Positions 1-10,970 of a DNA stretch of 64,000 nucleotides are shown piece by piece. The number at the start of each line of letters is the position of its first letter. Position 1 is the first letter of the stretch. The stretch lies in contig NC_061866.1 in the NCBI RefSeq assembly GCF_907164915.1, positions 47,423,370 to 47,487,369 of the forward strand. Direction: 5' to 3'. This stretch comes from Impatiens glandulifera. Taxonomy: Eukaryota > Streptophyta > Magnoliopsida > Ericales > Balsaminaceae. The notes under the pieces are model-generated. The model ran no database searches. It was not told the DNA's origin and saw nothing but the letters and a program-made list of their open reading frames with translations. Made by a program: the position numbers and the translations under genes.

Positions 1-590
1 GAAAAATATATTATTTCATTTGTTTTAACATTTATTATGTCAGGTCCTATCATATACTTAGTCAGCTTGGCAGAGGGCCACCCAAAGAAGGTTTACTCAC
101 TTTCAGAATAAATTATTTTTTAAAGTATTTACATTATTTAAACCTAAAGTTTAAATTATTTTATAAATCTATTAACCAATTTACAACTTTTTTTTTTTAT
201 AATATTATATTTCTCAAAAAAAAAAAATTAAAAAAACTTAATAAATAAATTGAACTATAAAATAAATTTGTTTATAATAGAATCAAGTAAAACCTAACTT
301 TTTTTTTCAAGATACAGATTAGGCCCAATTTTTTTTTTTTTATATAAGCTATATAATATTTAATGAATATATAAACTTCTATATTAAAGTATATTTTAAT
401 AAAAGTTAGAACTTCAAGCAAAAAAATATATATAAGAAACAAAATTAAATCCAACCATCAAAATAAAACAAGAAAACTTAGTAAACAATACAACTTAGTA
501 AATCGCATTCAAGTTTAAAGCCTTAGAGCCAATCATTCTCATTATTTATTTTTACATCTTAGAATTAAAATGGTTAAATGGTTTTCTAAC
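1..590. other. AT-rich intergenic DNA
   Basis: Long A and T runs, no credible coding sequence on either strand. The short open frame here is low-complexity Ile/Leu/Lys and has no gene character. Confidence 0.7.
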
Positions 591-860
591 AACCGTTACA
601 GATATCCATAACAAATACATTTACGAAGTCTTATCTGTAACGGCGTTCTCAATAACCGTTACAGATACTATAGATATGTTGAAAAGACGGCTCGCTTTCT
701 GTAACGGTTTCCGAAACCGTTACTAATTTCCCTCCTTATCTGTAACGATTTATATAACCGTTACTAATGAACAGATAATTGTAACGGCTTAATATAACCG
801 TTACTGAAAAAAATTATTAGTAAGGGCGTTCGAACGCCGTTACTAGGAGTCGTTACAGAA
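591..860. repeat. Cluster of inverted AACCGTTAC / GTAACGG motifs (CACTA-like subterminal repeats)
   Basis: About eleven copies of GTAACGG or its complement CCGTTAC lie in 270 bp, several paired head-to-head as hairpins. Near 698-723 GTAACGGTTTC is followed by GAAACCGTTAC, and near 821-843 GGCGTTC is followed by GAACGCC. Dense short inverted motifs of this kind are known from subterminal regions of plant En/Spm (CACTA) transposons, where they bind transposase. No matching CACTA terminus was found in the right orientation, so this is a relic or a related non-autonomous element. Confidence 0.45.
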
Positions 861-1662
861 GACCTATTTTCTACTAATCGATTAAGAAAAAATGTATAAG
901 AAGGAAAATTAAATGTTACCCTAATTGAAATAAGAAAACTTTCTCAATCATAATAAGCTAAAAACCTCCTGGCCAATTATATATTTTTTTTGCATCTTAG
1001 ATTTTAAATGGTTTGCAAATATATTGAGAAATTTGAGAAAAATAAAGTAACAAACACTATTAAAGTCATATCTTAAATATATCGAAAAATCTTCAGGTTA
1101 ACACTACAAAAATATTATTTTATAAATCATGCATATGTTATATGGAATATATGCATGGCCATTAATTTAAATCAACATGAATCGCTCAATAGTTACATTG
1201 ACCAAATCTAAATCGAAAACTATTTGAACCGTGAAACATATAATTTTGATATAATACAAAACCAATATATTATGATAGGATGTGTCTATTCAAATAATTA
1301 AACCAATACAATTCATATTCAAAATATAATAATTAAATTATAACATACAAATAATTTGAAAGATATATGAACTTCATTTTTAGGTATTTGTTTGATAAAA
1401 AAAATTGTTTCAAATTATAATTATTATTATGTTTGTATTTTTGTAATTAATGTTTGATAATTTAGTTTAGAAATATTTATATGAATTATTGGATATATAT
1501 AGTTGGATATCTAAAACAATTAGCAAATATCTTATACATTAATCTATTCAATATATAATTGAATGTAAAGTTTTAATAAAATTTAATCAACCTAATATAA
1601 TCGAATTTAAATTAATCCAAATACTGACTGAATCCTATGAAAATGATAAAATAAAAATTATT
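861..1662. other. Intergenic DNA, nothing recognised
   Basis: AT-rich sequence without open frames or repeats I can support. A CACTACAAAAA string at 1102 resembles a CACTA terminus but points away from the motif cluster at 591-860. Confidence 0.6.
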
Positions 1663-1670
1663 ATCACAAT

Positions 1671-1876
1671 CAGGGACGGATTTATGCAGGTCTTCAGCCC
1701 ACCTCGAAAAAATATATATACGGTACTATTTTTTTTAAAAAATAATATAATTACTGTTTTATTTATTTAATTAATAAAAAAATAGTAAACTTACCTTTAT
1801 TTATTTGTTTTATAAGAAAATTATTGTTATTTATTTAAGCTCACATTATTTTTAAAAAAAATCAAGCCCGTCCCTA
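1671..1876. mobile_element. hAT-type MITE, 206 bp
   Basis: The element begins CAGGGACGG and ends CCGTCCCTA, a short terminal inverted repeat typical of plant hAT elements. It is flanked by an exact 8 bp duplication, ATCACAAT, at 1663-1670 and 1877-1884, the target-site length of hAT transposons. The interior is AT-rich and non-coding, so the element is non-autonomous. Confidence 0.75.
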
Positions 1877-1884
1877 ATCACAAT

Positions 1885-3611
1885 TCACATAACACAAAGA
1901 AGCCATATCTGTTTTTGTATATAGAAAGTAATTTGAGAAATTAGTATAATGATAAGTAATTAGAACCTAGTAATTTGAGAGTTTAAAATAATGAGAATTA
2001 ATTATTTAGTTTCCTTTAGGGAAATGATGGCCAATTGGAGATGGAGATTGTTTAGTGGTTTAAATTATGAGATTATTTTTTTTATTACATGGAACATAAA
2101 TAAACAAAATTTTCATAATCCAAATATAATAACAAAATGAAAGTATAAAAAACATAGAAAAATAGTCATTACTTGTAATTGTTATGTAAATGAAGGGTGA
2201 AATCTTATAAATTGAATTAATATATTGTACCCCTTTTTGCATAATTAAAAAATATATATATATATAAATATAAATATATATATATAGATATATATATATA
2301 TAGATATATATATATATATATATAATGGGAGAGGTTACAAATATATATTAAGTTGGAAAATACTAGTTAGTTAATGTTATTAATTGAAAATTGATGTTAA
2401 ATAAATGAAAAATGTATTGATGGTATAAAATTAAAGTAAATTTATAAAAAAAAATGAAAATATTTATTTTTATTTATTAATTAATTAATATTTTTATTAT
2501 ATAGTATATATGATTTCTAATATTAAATATATAAATGAATTTTGAAATACTGCTTAAATAAATATTCCCATTACAAATTAATAAACATTTTTGAATAATA
2601 AGTGACATTTTGTATTAAATAAGAAATGAAATTAATATCCAATAAAGTGGACCTAAGATAATGTACCTCCCTATTTAATTTAATTAAAATTTATATAGTT
2701 GAGATAATGTATAAAAAACTTGTAAGTTTCTAAAGAAAAGCTAGCCATACAATCACACTCAAACTAATAAAATTGAGAACAAATTTGATTTCAACATTTT
2801 TAATAATGAAATTAAAAAAAAAAATTGTCTCCTTGGACTCGTGTTATTGTGCCAATAGGTTCAAAATTGATCTGACATCGTGCTTTAACCTTATTGTTAA
2901 CATTTCATCATTTCGTGTCATAATAATGTCGTGTCTAGTAAGTATTAGCTATATCCCAAAATTTAAACAATAAAAATAATCAAATTAAAAATTATCTCAC
3001 CTGAAATTATAAACCTGACAAATTTAAAAACAATATTATAATATATTAATAATCTAAAAATTTCTAAAAGTAAAATTGACTCAATAAATTATTTCATATA
3101 AACACTTTAAAATTGATAAAATCATGAATGTCTTAATTATAAAAAAAAATGTTAATAAATTATTTTTATTTTGTTTTAAGCTAAATACAATTTGGTTTAA
3201 ATAAGAAAGAAGGTAAGTACGTAGGACATTGCTAATATATTTAATGAGTTTCTTTTTATGGGTAGATAGTATTATAAATATATATTTTTTAGTTAATTGA
3301 CTTTAATATTAAAACACAGTAATACAAAAAGTATTGTTAAGAATTAAAGCAAAATTAGTGAATAACCATGTTTAGAATTAAGAATATATATATATATATA
3401 TATACTCATGCTAATAAGATTAATGGTATTGATTTATTTTCCTTTATATGCTATTTTTATTTAATACTAATATTAACTGTAAAATTAATTGTCCTAATCT
3501 ATTTATAAAAAACAGTTATAATATTTGTAATTATTTATTACTTTTAATAAATTGAATAAATTTTCTATATAACGTTAACATAAATAAATTAATATAGAGA
3601 TCATGGATCAT
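1885..3611. other. AT-rich intergenic DNA with TA microsatellites
   Basis: No gene recognised. TA-dinucleotide runs occur at about 2252-2325 and 3389-3404. The open frame at 2773-2973 has no recognisable motif and is most likely chance. Confidence 0.6.
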
Positions 3612-4286
3612 TCAATTAGGAAATGTATTTAATAAATTAATTAATATCCACCTAATCTATAATAATATTAAGATATTTTATTTATTCCAGTGTTATTTAA
3701 ATATTAAAATTAGTAATAAAAGACAATCTTATTAATTAATTTCAGAAATATATTTAATATAATAAAATAAATATTTTAATTATTTTGACTCATAACTCTT
3801 TGGTACATGGTTTGAAATCAAAACTGTACACAGAGAATTAATTTTCAAAAAAAATAGTATTATAATTAATCATAAAAGTGAATGATAAGTTTTTCAAATT
3901 TAAAAATAAATAAAGGTAAAATAAAAACCGTCAAAAAACTTGGATTTATTTGAAATGTGAAAAATTTATTAATTTTTTAAAATAATTTGAAATTGAGTTA
4001 TAAACAGCTGTATTCAATCAGCAATTCCAAAATGCATTTATTGCCGTAATTAATGACGGACCCTCAATTTTCTCCATTCGTCCAACCCCATATTTATGAT
4101 TATAAATATCCATTTTAATATTATCACATTCACAATCAATTCATCATCGGTATTATTGCAAGAAAATCCAAAACATAATTGCAGACATATCTTTTTATCA
4201 TATATATAATGTCACACATATGTTCATGATCATTCATATCCCTCTCTCTATCTCTATTTCTATTTCGTCAAGTATTTGATTAATTA
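3612..4286 (+). promoter_or_regulatory. Promoter and 5' leader of first zinc-ribbon/EAR gene
   Basis: This stretch runs up to the ATG at 4287. A block at 4035-4092 (containing TTGCCGT, GACGGACCC and CCAACCCCAT) recurs before the paralogue at 9661-9716, so it is probably a conserved regulatory or leader block. A TATA-like TTATAAATAT lies near 4101. Positions 3612-4218 are also present as an inverted copy at 32806-33361. The transcription start is inferred, not seen. Confidence 0.5.
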
Positions 4287-5640
4287 ATGGCTACTGATAT
4301 TGGCTATCTGAATCGGATGATAGATCAGTTCAAGAAGAAATCCGGCGACGACGGAAACAAGTCGGCGGGGACCCTCGTCACGCGTGACTTGCTCGGAGGC
4401 TGTGCCGCCGCTGATTCCACCACCGGAGTATTGGACCTCCGGTCGCAGGACCCTTCTGCGTGGGAGATTCATATTGATCGATTGAAGGTATTGTCGCGTT
4501 ACCTATTATTACTCTATAGTTCTATACTTAAATATAAGTATAATTTTGTTACCTATAAATATTATCTTTGATTAATTATATTGAGCCGTTTTTAAATGTA
4601 ATATTTTCTAAATCTCATTTAATCTTGGATTAGATGAACCTTTTCAAAACAAATCTTGGATTAGATGAAAAAAATAAATATAAGTTAGAAATTCAAAATA
4701 TTTTATAAAGAATCAATATGAGTAAAAAAATTACATAGTTGAAGTGAAAGTATCATATCCATTCAATAAAAAAACAAAAAAGAATAATTTGAATTAAATT
4801 ATAAAAAAAAATAGTAAAAGAAAATTTTAGAGTAGGATCAGTTTTATAAAATAAAAATAAAAAGTGAATTATTTGAATTTAATAATAGATTTTTTAAAAG
4901 TATCAGTTTTATAAAATAAAAATAAAAAGTGAATTATTTGAATTTAATATTAGATTTTTTTTAATAAGATAGACTTTTTATTTACTATGAATTTTATAAA
5001 AAATAAAGTAAAGGAATTTATTAGGTAATAATTCAATATCAAATAAGCTTCTATATTCAGAGTTAAAATTAGTAAATTACATTTAAAAATGATCAAAATA
5101 AAAGAAAAAATAATATTTGTAGCTTTTTTATATATATAAAATTATTCCTTAACAATTCATTAATTAATTGATATAATGTAATAAATTCAGTTAGAAAAAG
5201 GCTACATATCAAGAAACAACTCTCCTGGCTCCCAATATTGCAACCAAAATTCTCCACCCAAGAAGCAACTGCTGAATCTCTTGGAGGAAAGCAAGTTAGA
5301 TCTCAAGAACTTCCCGTCCACTTACCAAAGCACGTGCACACTCGATAAGGTGAAGTTTGCGCTCGAAAGGGTCGAGAAAGAAACGAGTAAAAAGCGTTTA
5401 ATGTCATGGCGAAAACCAGCTTCCACAAATTCAAATTCACAAAGATTTGAGAAAGAAGACGAGGAGGAGGATTATACAAAAACACCATCGTCGTTTGCAG
5501 CAGGCTGTCCGAGTTGTATGATGTACGTTTTGATATCCAAGAACAATCCAAAGTGTCCGCGATGCCAAGCTACTATTGATTGTCCCGTTAATTTGACAAT
5601 GAAGAAGAAACATTGTATTGATCTCAACATGTCCATATGA
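4287..5640 (+). CDS. Zinc-ribbon/EAR-motif small protein, copy 1 (two exons, 216 aa)
   Basis: Exons 4287-4487 and 5191-5640 join in phase 0 across a GT-AG intron to give 216 residues. The N-terminus (MATDIGYLNRMIDQF, then TLVTRDLLGG) is typical of a plant family I recall as resembling Arabidopsis At5g16110/At3g02555. A Trp-containing stretch (about 60-75, WEIHIDRLKLEKGYI) resembles the WEKRLDL-type motif of relatives. Next come a conserved CTLDKVKFALERVEKE helix, an acidic linker, a Cys4 motif (C173, C176, C189, C192; CPSC-x12-CPRC) like that of GL2-interacting repressors, and a C-terminal EAR motif DLNMSI (211-216). Such EAR motifs recruit TOPLESS-type co-repressors, so a nuclear repressor adaptor is inferred; function is not proven. 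The start is the first ATG in good context and is matched by the paralogue at 9935. Confidence 0.85.
4838..4968 (+). repeat. Direct duplication inside intron 1 of zinc-ribbon gene copy 1
   Basis: A unit of about 65 bp (from ATCAGTTTTATAAAAT to the T run after TAGATTTTTT) is repeated twice head-to-tail. It is intronic, AT-rich and absent from the paralogue's shorter intron. Confidence 0.7.
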
Positions 5641-6639
5641 AAATATTTTATATTGACAAGCGTGATATAAATATATCCTTTCTATATTATAGCAAAATCA
5701 TTTTTTTAATCTTCTCTTTAAGAATTTTAGGGAGTTTTTTTTAATAATAAATTAAGTATATATTCTTTTTTATTCTATTTATTAACCATAGTATTAAAAT
5801 ATAATTAAACAATATTTTTCTTATAAAACAATAAAATCATAAATAATCCAACATCAATCTAGCTTAGAGATGTTTTTAAGGTAACATGTAACTCGAGTTC
5901 GAAGTTAGTATCACTCATACAGGTTCTGGTAATTTTATTGTAAGAGTCGAATTTGACATAATTCGATTATTTATATATATATGTTAGGTAAGACTAGTTG
6001 ATTAAGGATGATAACTAATATTCCAATACTAAATTTCTCAATCTATGTAGTAAAACATTTGTTATATTTTTGTAGTTAAGTACAATGATATCTATCAACA
6101 TTTTTTTTTCCGACACTTCACAACCCTGACTTCGTTTTTATTCAGAGCGCTTTCAAATGAATTTCACCCGAATTTCACAACACACCATAGAGCTCTGGGT
6201 TAGAGTCAGGAGAGTCGACTCTGGCCTTGGGGCTACACTACTCCCAAGTTTAGAAGGAAAAACTGACTTTACATTAATAATAATTTTATGTTAATAATTT
6301 ATAAAAATACATTAAGTATTAGTTTAGTTTTAAAAATTCTGATGGGTCTGCTTTATCCCAAGGGTTAACTGTGCTTAACTCAGAAAAACCATTTATTTGT
6401 TTGTTTTCTTCTATCCTGTTTTTACATTGTTTCAGTTGCTCTGTTTTTTTTATATGCTTCTTCAACTACTCTTTTTTGTAAGCCATTTTTATATATTTAT
6501 AATTATAAGTTATCGAAATAAAATTCAAGACAATACAAAATATATTATACAACCAACATTTGTGATATTTTAAAAAAGGAAAAACATATAAAGGCTAAAA
6601 ATATGTAGCACAAAGGCTTATTAATCCATACTTCAAATC
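5641..6639. other. 3' flank and intergenic DNA
   Basis: It follows the stop codon of the zinc-ribbon gene and holds AT-rich 3' sequence. A tRNA-like B-box (GAGTTCGAAG) near 5893 and a more GC-balanced patch at 6110-6250 look like old transposon remnants, but I could not class them. Confidence 0.5.
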
Positions 6640-6785
6640 TCAAGCTAATCTACGGAGGTACTTGGATTCTCTATTTATAATTTAATTAAAGTGTTTTATT
6701 TTAATTATTGAGAATCGAACTTAAAATAAATAATTATTAAGTAAGACACTGTGTCATTTGAGCTATTTGATGGATTTGTAATCTT
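6640..6785 (-). mobile_element. tRNA-derived SINE-like remnant
   Basis: On the minus strand TAGCTCAAATGACACAGTG (A-box-like) is followed about 40 bp later by AGTTCGATTCT (B-box-like), the order of an internal Pol III promoter. The spacing and body do not fold as a tRNA, which points to a SINE-type retroposon. No poly-A tail or target duplication was confirmed. Confidence 0.4.
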
Positions 6786-8084
6786 TTTAAATAAATGAAA
6801 ACTTTCATCTGAATTGGTAGATTTTAACATAATGGATCAATTGTATTCACCTAAATTTTGAGGTTTTTACATTAACTAGAAAACCTAACCAATTTTGTTA
6901 TAATTGGATTTGCATCCATTTTTGTATTTTCCACCTAATAGAACCAAGCTCAAAATTAACCTAAATTGAAAAGAGTGTATTTGAGAAGTCTTGTAAAAGA
7001 ATTTAAGAATATATATAAAAAAATAATTTTCCTTAGTTCAAATAAAGAGTTATTGTCTGTAAGCGGTTCGGTTCAGTCGGTTTATAGACCAAAATGTACA
7101 ACCAAATCGTTGGATCGGTTTGTCTAAATCACAAACCGTCGATTTCAGTTTATTGATCGGTTTGATGATTGACTTGTCGGTTTATTCGATTAAATCAGTT
7201 TTTATAAAATAACTAAAATTCAAAAATAAAAATATTGAAACTAAAACAAACACAACCTAAGATTGATCAGTTGTAGAATAAAGAATGAGGTTAAGAGTTA
7301 ATTCATATGTTAATAACGGATCCACGAGGGAGGAGACGAAGGGTTTCTCTATCCTTCTTGAAAAATGAGGTTTATTTGTCATCGTTAGATGAATGAAGAG
7401 AGGATCAGATGTCCTATTGAATAAATGTTGTGCCATCGTTCAAAAACATAAAAAAATATATATATTAGAAAATGTATGTCAACAGAAGTTTTTAAAATAC
7501 ACTAATTTTAAATGATGCCACGGGCCAATTTAATGGGATAGCCGTCGTCGCTCAAAACATTTATGATGGGAGCCCAAAACTAATTGCATGTACATTTACA
7601 CTATATTCAGGTTTTCTTCGGAACTGACATCACCCAAAAATATTTTTTTTGATCATAGACAATAAGTGGCATGCATTCATTCAATGGGAGGAAGAGGAAC
7701 TAGCAATTGACATATTCCAAATAATTACGCATATATAAGGATCGAGTCATATTTAAAATTAAAATCTAGCTGATGGGGAGATAACTGTTATAGGATTTTG
7801 TTACAGTTTGGGCTAGTTGACCATCCGAACTACATATAGCCTAATATTTAGATTTTGTCGGTGCTTATAAATAGTCTCAACTTTTCGTGGTGATGGATTC
7901 TTTATTGTTGATGTAACAATAATAAAAAAGAACTCAAAAAAATTCTATTAGAACAATAATATATAGTGCACAAGTAAAATGAAATCATATTGAAAATCGA
8001 TCAATCAAATTCAAAGTCATCTATGCTTAAAAGGAGACTTTACTTGTATAAATTATGTGGGTAGCAAAGTGAGAAGAAATGCAA
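6786..8084. other. Intergenic DNA with GGTTCGGTT-type repeat
   Basis: No gene recognised. At 7058-7200 several variants of CGGTTTGATCGGTTT and complements (AAACCGTCGAT) occur, a repetitive pattern common in small plant DNA transposons. The rest is unclassified. Confidence 0.4.
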
Positions 8085-8350
8085 ATCAACCTCCATCAAA
8101 AACTTCTATCATTTTCATCATATTTATTAAAGCATTAACATTTTTTGTTTCTTTTGGGACCTTTTAGATTTTTGTTTGGATATAGATTTTCAAACTTTTA
8201 TTTTTTTTTATTTTTTTGAAAGGTTGAGACAAGTAATGTAAATCAACCAACATAAAAAAAACTTTTATATTTTTTATAATATTGATATAAAACATTGACA
8301 TTTTTTTGGAACTTTTAAATTTTTTCTGGGATCTTTTCAAACTTTTTTAT
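8085..8350 (+). repeat. Diverged tandem duplication of ~135 bp
   Basis: The sequence from GCAAATCAACC through ATTTTCAAACTTTT at 8085-8205 recurs in diverged form at 8225-8350 (GTAAATCAACC to CTTTTCAAAC). Non-coding. Confidence 0.55.
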
Positions 8351-8444
8351 TTAAAAAAATCTAATCTTTAGTATAAATTTATTAACACATGACCATTAGA
8401 TATCAAGTAACACATATTGCCCAAATTCCTCAAAAATTAAATTT

Positions 8445-8448
<4 letters not shown>

Positions 8449-8518
<70 letters not shown>
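8449..8518. repeat. (AT)n microsatellite, about 70 bp
   Basis: Uninterrupted AT dinucleotides, about 35 units. It generates a spurious Tyr-Ile repeat frame. Confidence 0.95.
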
Positions 8519-8522
<4 letters not shown>

Positions 8523-8639
8523 CATTACTGTTAAGTTGTTGAGTGTCCCCAAATTTGAATTTGTTATATTTTTCTACTTCTATTAGTCCTCAATAACCAT
8601 ACGAAAACCAATAAAACAAAGTTTCATAATTCGATTATC

Positions 8640-9190
8640 ACTTATAGTTACGAGTAAACGAGTCAAGTCGAGCCAAGTACCATATTATTCGAACTCGATT
8701 TGCATTATATATACTCGAACTCGATTTAGTACCAAAATTTATATTCGAACTCGGCTCGTTGACAATTCAAACTACTTGACCTCGAACTCGAAAAATCGAA
8801 AATTAAATTTTAATAATTAAAATTACATATTTTATTCGAGATCGATTTGCTCATTTTCCTGAAATGTGTAAGATTGATTTGTTACTTTTATTGTAAATGA
8901 GAAATGTGGAAGGAGAAGATGATGAGTTTGAGAGATTAAACTCACGTAAATGAGATTAAGAATTTGGGAGAAAATGCGTGAAAGATGTTTAAATTTCTAC
9001 GTTATATTATAATATAATATTTATAAAATGAGTTACTCGCGAGGTACTCGAACTAGAAATATAAAGCTTGAACTTGATTACAAAATATCGACTCAAAGTT
9101 AGTCAAACCAAGATCGAGTCGAGATTTGACCGAATATCTCACGAGCAGTTTGACTCGTTTTAATGTCGATCTCGAGAATTGGGTTGACCA
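8640..9190. repeat. TCGA-rich patterned repeat (probable DNA-transposon relic)
   Basis: Many variants of CGAACTCGATTT, AGTCGAGCC and CTCGAACTCG are spread over 550 bp in both orientations (for example TACTCGAACTCGATT near 8710 and GATCGAGTCGAGAT near 9111). Short degenerate inverted motifs like these are usual in non-autonomous plant DNA transposons. Class and exact ends are uncertain. Confidence 0.4.
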
Positions 9191-9934
9191 TCACCATGTA
9201 GAAAAATATGAAGAAAAAACTTTTGGATGCCCTAATTTTAGTTTAAAAAATGTATTTTTGGGGGAATTTGAACTCATAAAAAAATAAAAGTTTTATTTTT
9301 CATTTTGAACCACTAGACTACACACTTATGTTAAAAAAATCTAATACATTTTAATTAAAATCATCTTTATTTTTATTAAATGGGCTGCATTCCCTTAGCC
9401 CATGGGCTTTGTTAGTTTACCCAAGGCTGGTCTGGCTCGTTTTCACCTCTACTCACAATAACTAACCATTGAAGTGAAAGTCATAATGTCATAAATGTGG
9501 GAATTACATTCACTTCAACCTTGAATAAATAAATAAATAAAAAATGAAAGAAAGTATTTATTAATTATGATGAATAAATTTAAGGAGAAGGTTAGGAGAT
9601 TTATTAAATTTGTGATGTAAATGTGTGAACAACTTGCGACTGCTATTACAAAAAAGAAATTAATGCCGTCATTACTAATGGACCCAAGTTTTCTCTCCTT
9701 TCATCCAACCCCATAATATTTTAATGCACTCATCAATATTCTCATTTATTATTATCACAATCAATTTTCTTCTTCATCAATACTATATATATATTTCAGT
9801 AAATCCAAATCATAATTGCTTACTCATCTTCCTCACATATATAATTAATAGACTCTTCCCCCTTTCTTCATCCTCCATAGTCACATTTCTCTCATCTCTT
9901 TCTCGTGATCAAGCTTTCAAATTAAATTTTTATA
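9191..9934 (+). promoter_or_regulatory. Upstream region and 5' leader of second zinc-ribbon/EAR gene
   Basis: The part at 9661-9716 (AATGCCGTCATTA, GGACCCAAGTTTTCTC, CATCCAACCCCATA) matches the block at 4035-4092 before the paralogue. A pyrimidine-rich leader runs from about 9830 to the ATG at 9935. No other elements are recognised in 9191-9660. Confidence 0.5.
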
Positions 9935-10970
9935 ATGGCCACTGATATTAGCTATATGAATCGGATCATAGATCAATATAAGAAGGAATCCGCTGATACC
10001 ACCACCAAGTTCACCACGGCGCCGCCCATGATCACTAGAGACTTCCTCGGCGGCGGTGGTGCCGCCGCCGAAAGAATATCGTTAGACGAGGATAATAAAC
10101 ATATTTCCACCGAGGTATAATGTTTTTTTCTCATCATGTTATTATAAATTAAATCCCAACAAAATTTATTATTATTTTTTTATCATTCCTTGTTTAAATT
10201 ATTAGTTGGGTTATTAATATATTCTTTATTTTTAGTATTTTTAAGTCTTAAAATATCAAAGCTTATTTAATTTTAATCACTTAAATATAAATAATCACAA
10301 TAAACAACACAATCACACATGTCAGTTTCAAGGGATCTTAATTCTTTTAAGTACTAGGTTTCTCAAAGGTCCATTTTATTTGTTATTTTTCATTGGAAGA
10401 CCAAATTATTTTAATTAAACCTAGAGTTATTTTTAACGAGTATTTTACAATTAATTTACATATAATCTGAATCTAGTTTTGGTTTTTATTTATCTATGTT
10501 TTGTGATTTTTATTTGTAAGTTAAATATATATACTAATTATTTGATATTTTTTTTATTTAACTAGTTGGAGAAAGACAATATAGAAATATGTAAATTTCC
10601 GGGCACTCTATCATTATCAATGGATAGTAACTACCAGAAATGCAACCAAATAGCTCCAAAGAAGCAACTCATTAACGACTTAGGGATTGTTTCGACGACT
10701 TCAGTTTACCAAAGTGTGTGCACTCTTGACAACGTGAAGTTGGCACTAGACAGAGTCGAGAAAGAAACGAGCAAGAAGCGTTTGATTACAGGACATCAGA
10801 AATCATCTCACGTTGATTCAAGTTTATCATCATTTGCAACCGGTTGTCCAAATTGCAACTTCTATGTTATGATATCCAAGAACAATCCAAAGTGTCCGCG
10901 ATGCAATGCTCTTGTTCGATGTCCGATCGCGATGAAAAAACCCCGTTTTGATCTTAATTTGTCTATATAA
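9935..10970 (+). CDS. Zinc-ribbon/EAR-motif small protein, copy 2 (two exons, 194 aa)
   Basis: Exons 9935-10114 and 10566-10970 join in phase 0 to give 194 residues. The N-terminus MATDISYMNRIIDQYKKES and the MITRDFLGG motif match copy 1. CTLDNVKLALDRVEKE, the Cys4 motif (C154, C157, C170, C173; CPNC-x12-CPRC) and a C-terminal DLNLSI EAR motif (189-194) are intact. Unlike copy 1, the Trp-containing stretch at the exon 1/2 junction is missing: exon 1 ends DNKHISTE and exon 2 opens LEKDNIEI. The two genes lie 4.3 kb apart in the same orientation and are evidently tandem paralogues. A nuclear repressor-adaptor role is inferred from the EAR motif only. Confidence 0.85.

Noticed and set aside
1102..1112. 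CACTACAAAAA string resembling a CACTA transposon terminus
   Set aside because: It opens away from the 591-860 motif cluster and no partner terminus was found.
8389..8586. 65-codon open frame with a Tyr-Ile run
   Set aside because: It is produced by the (AT)n microsatellite at 8449-8518.
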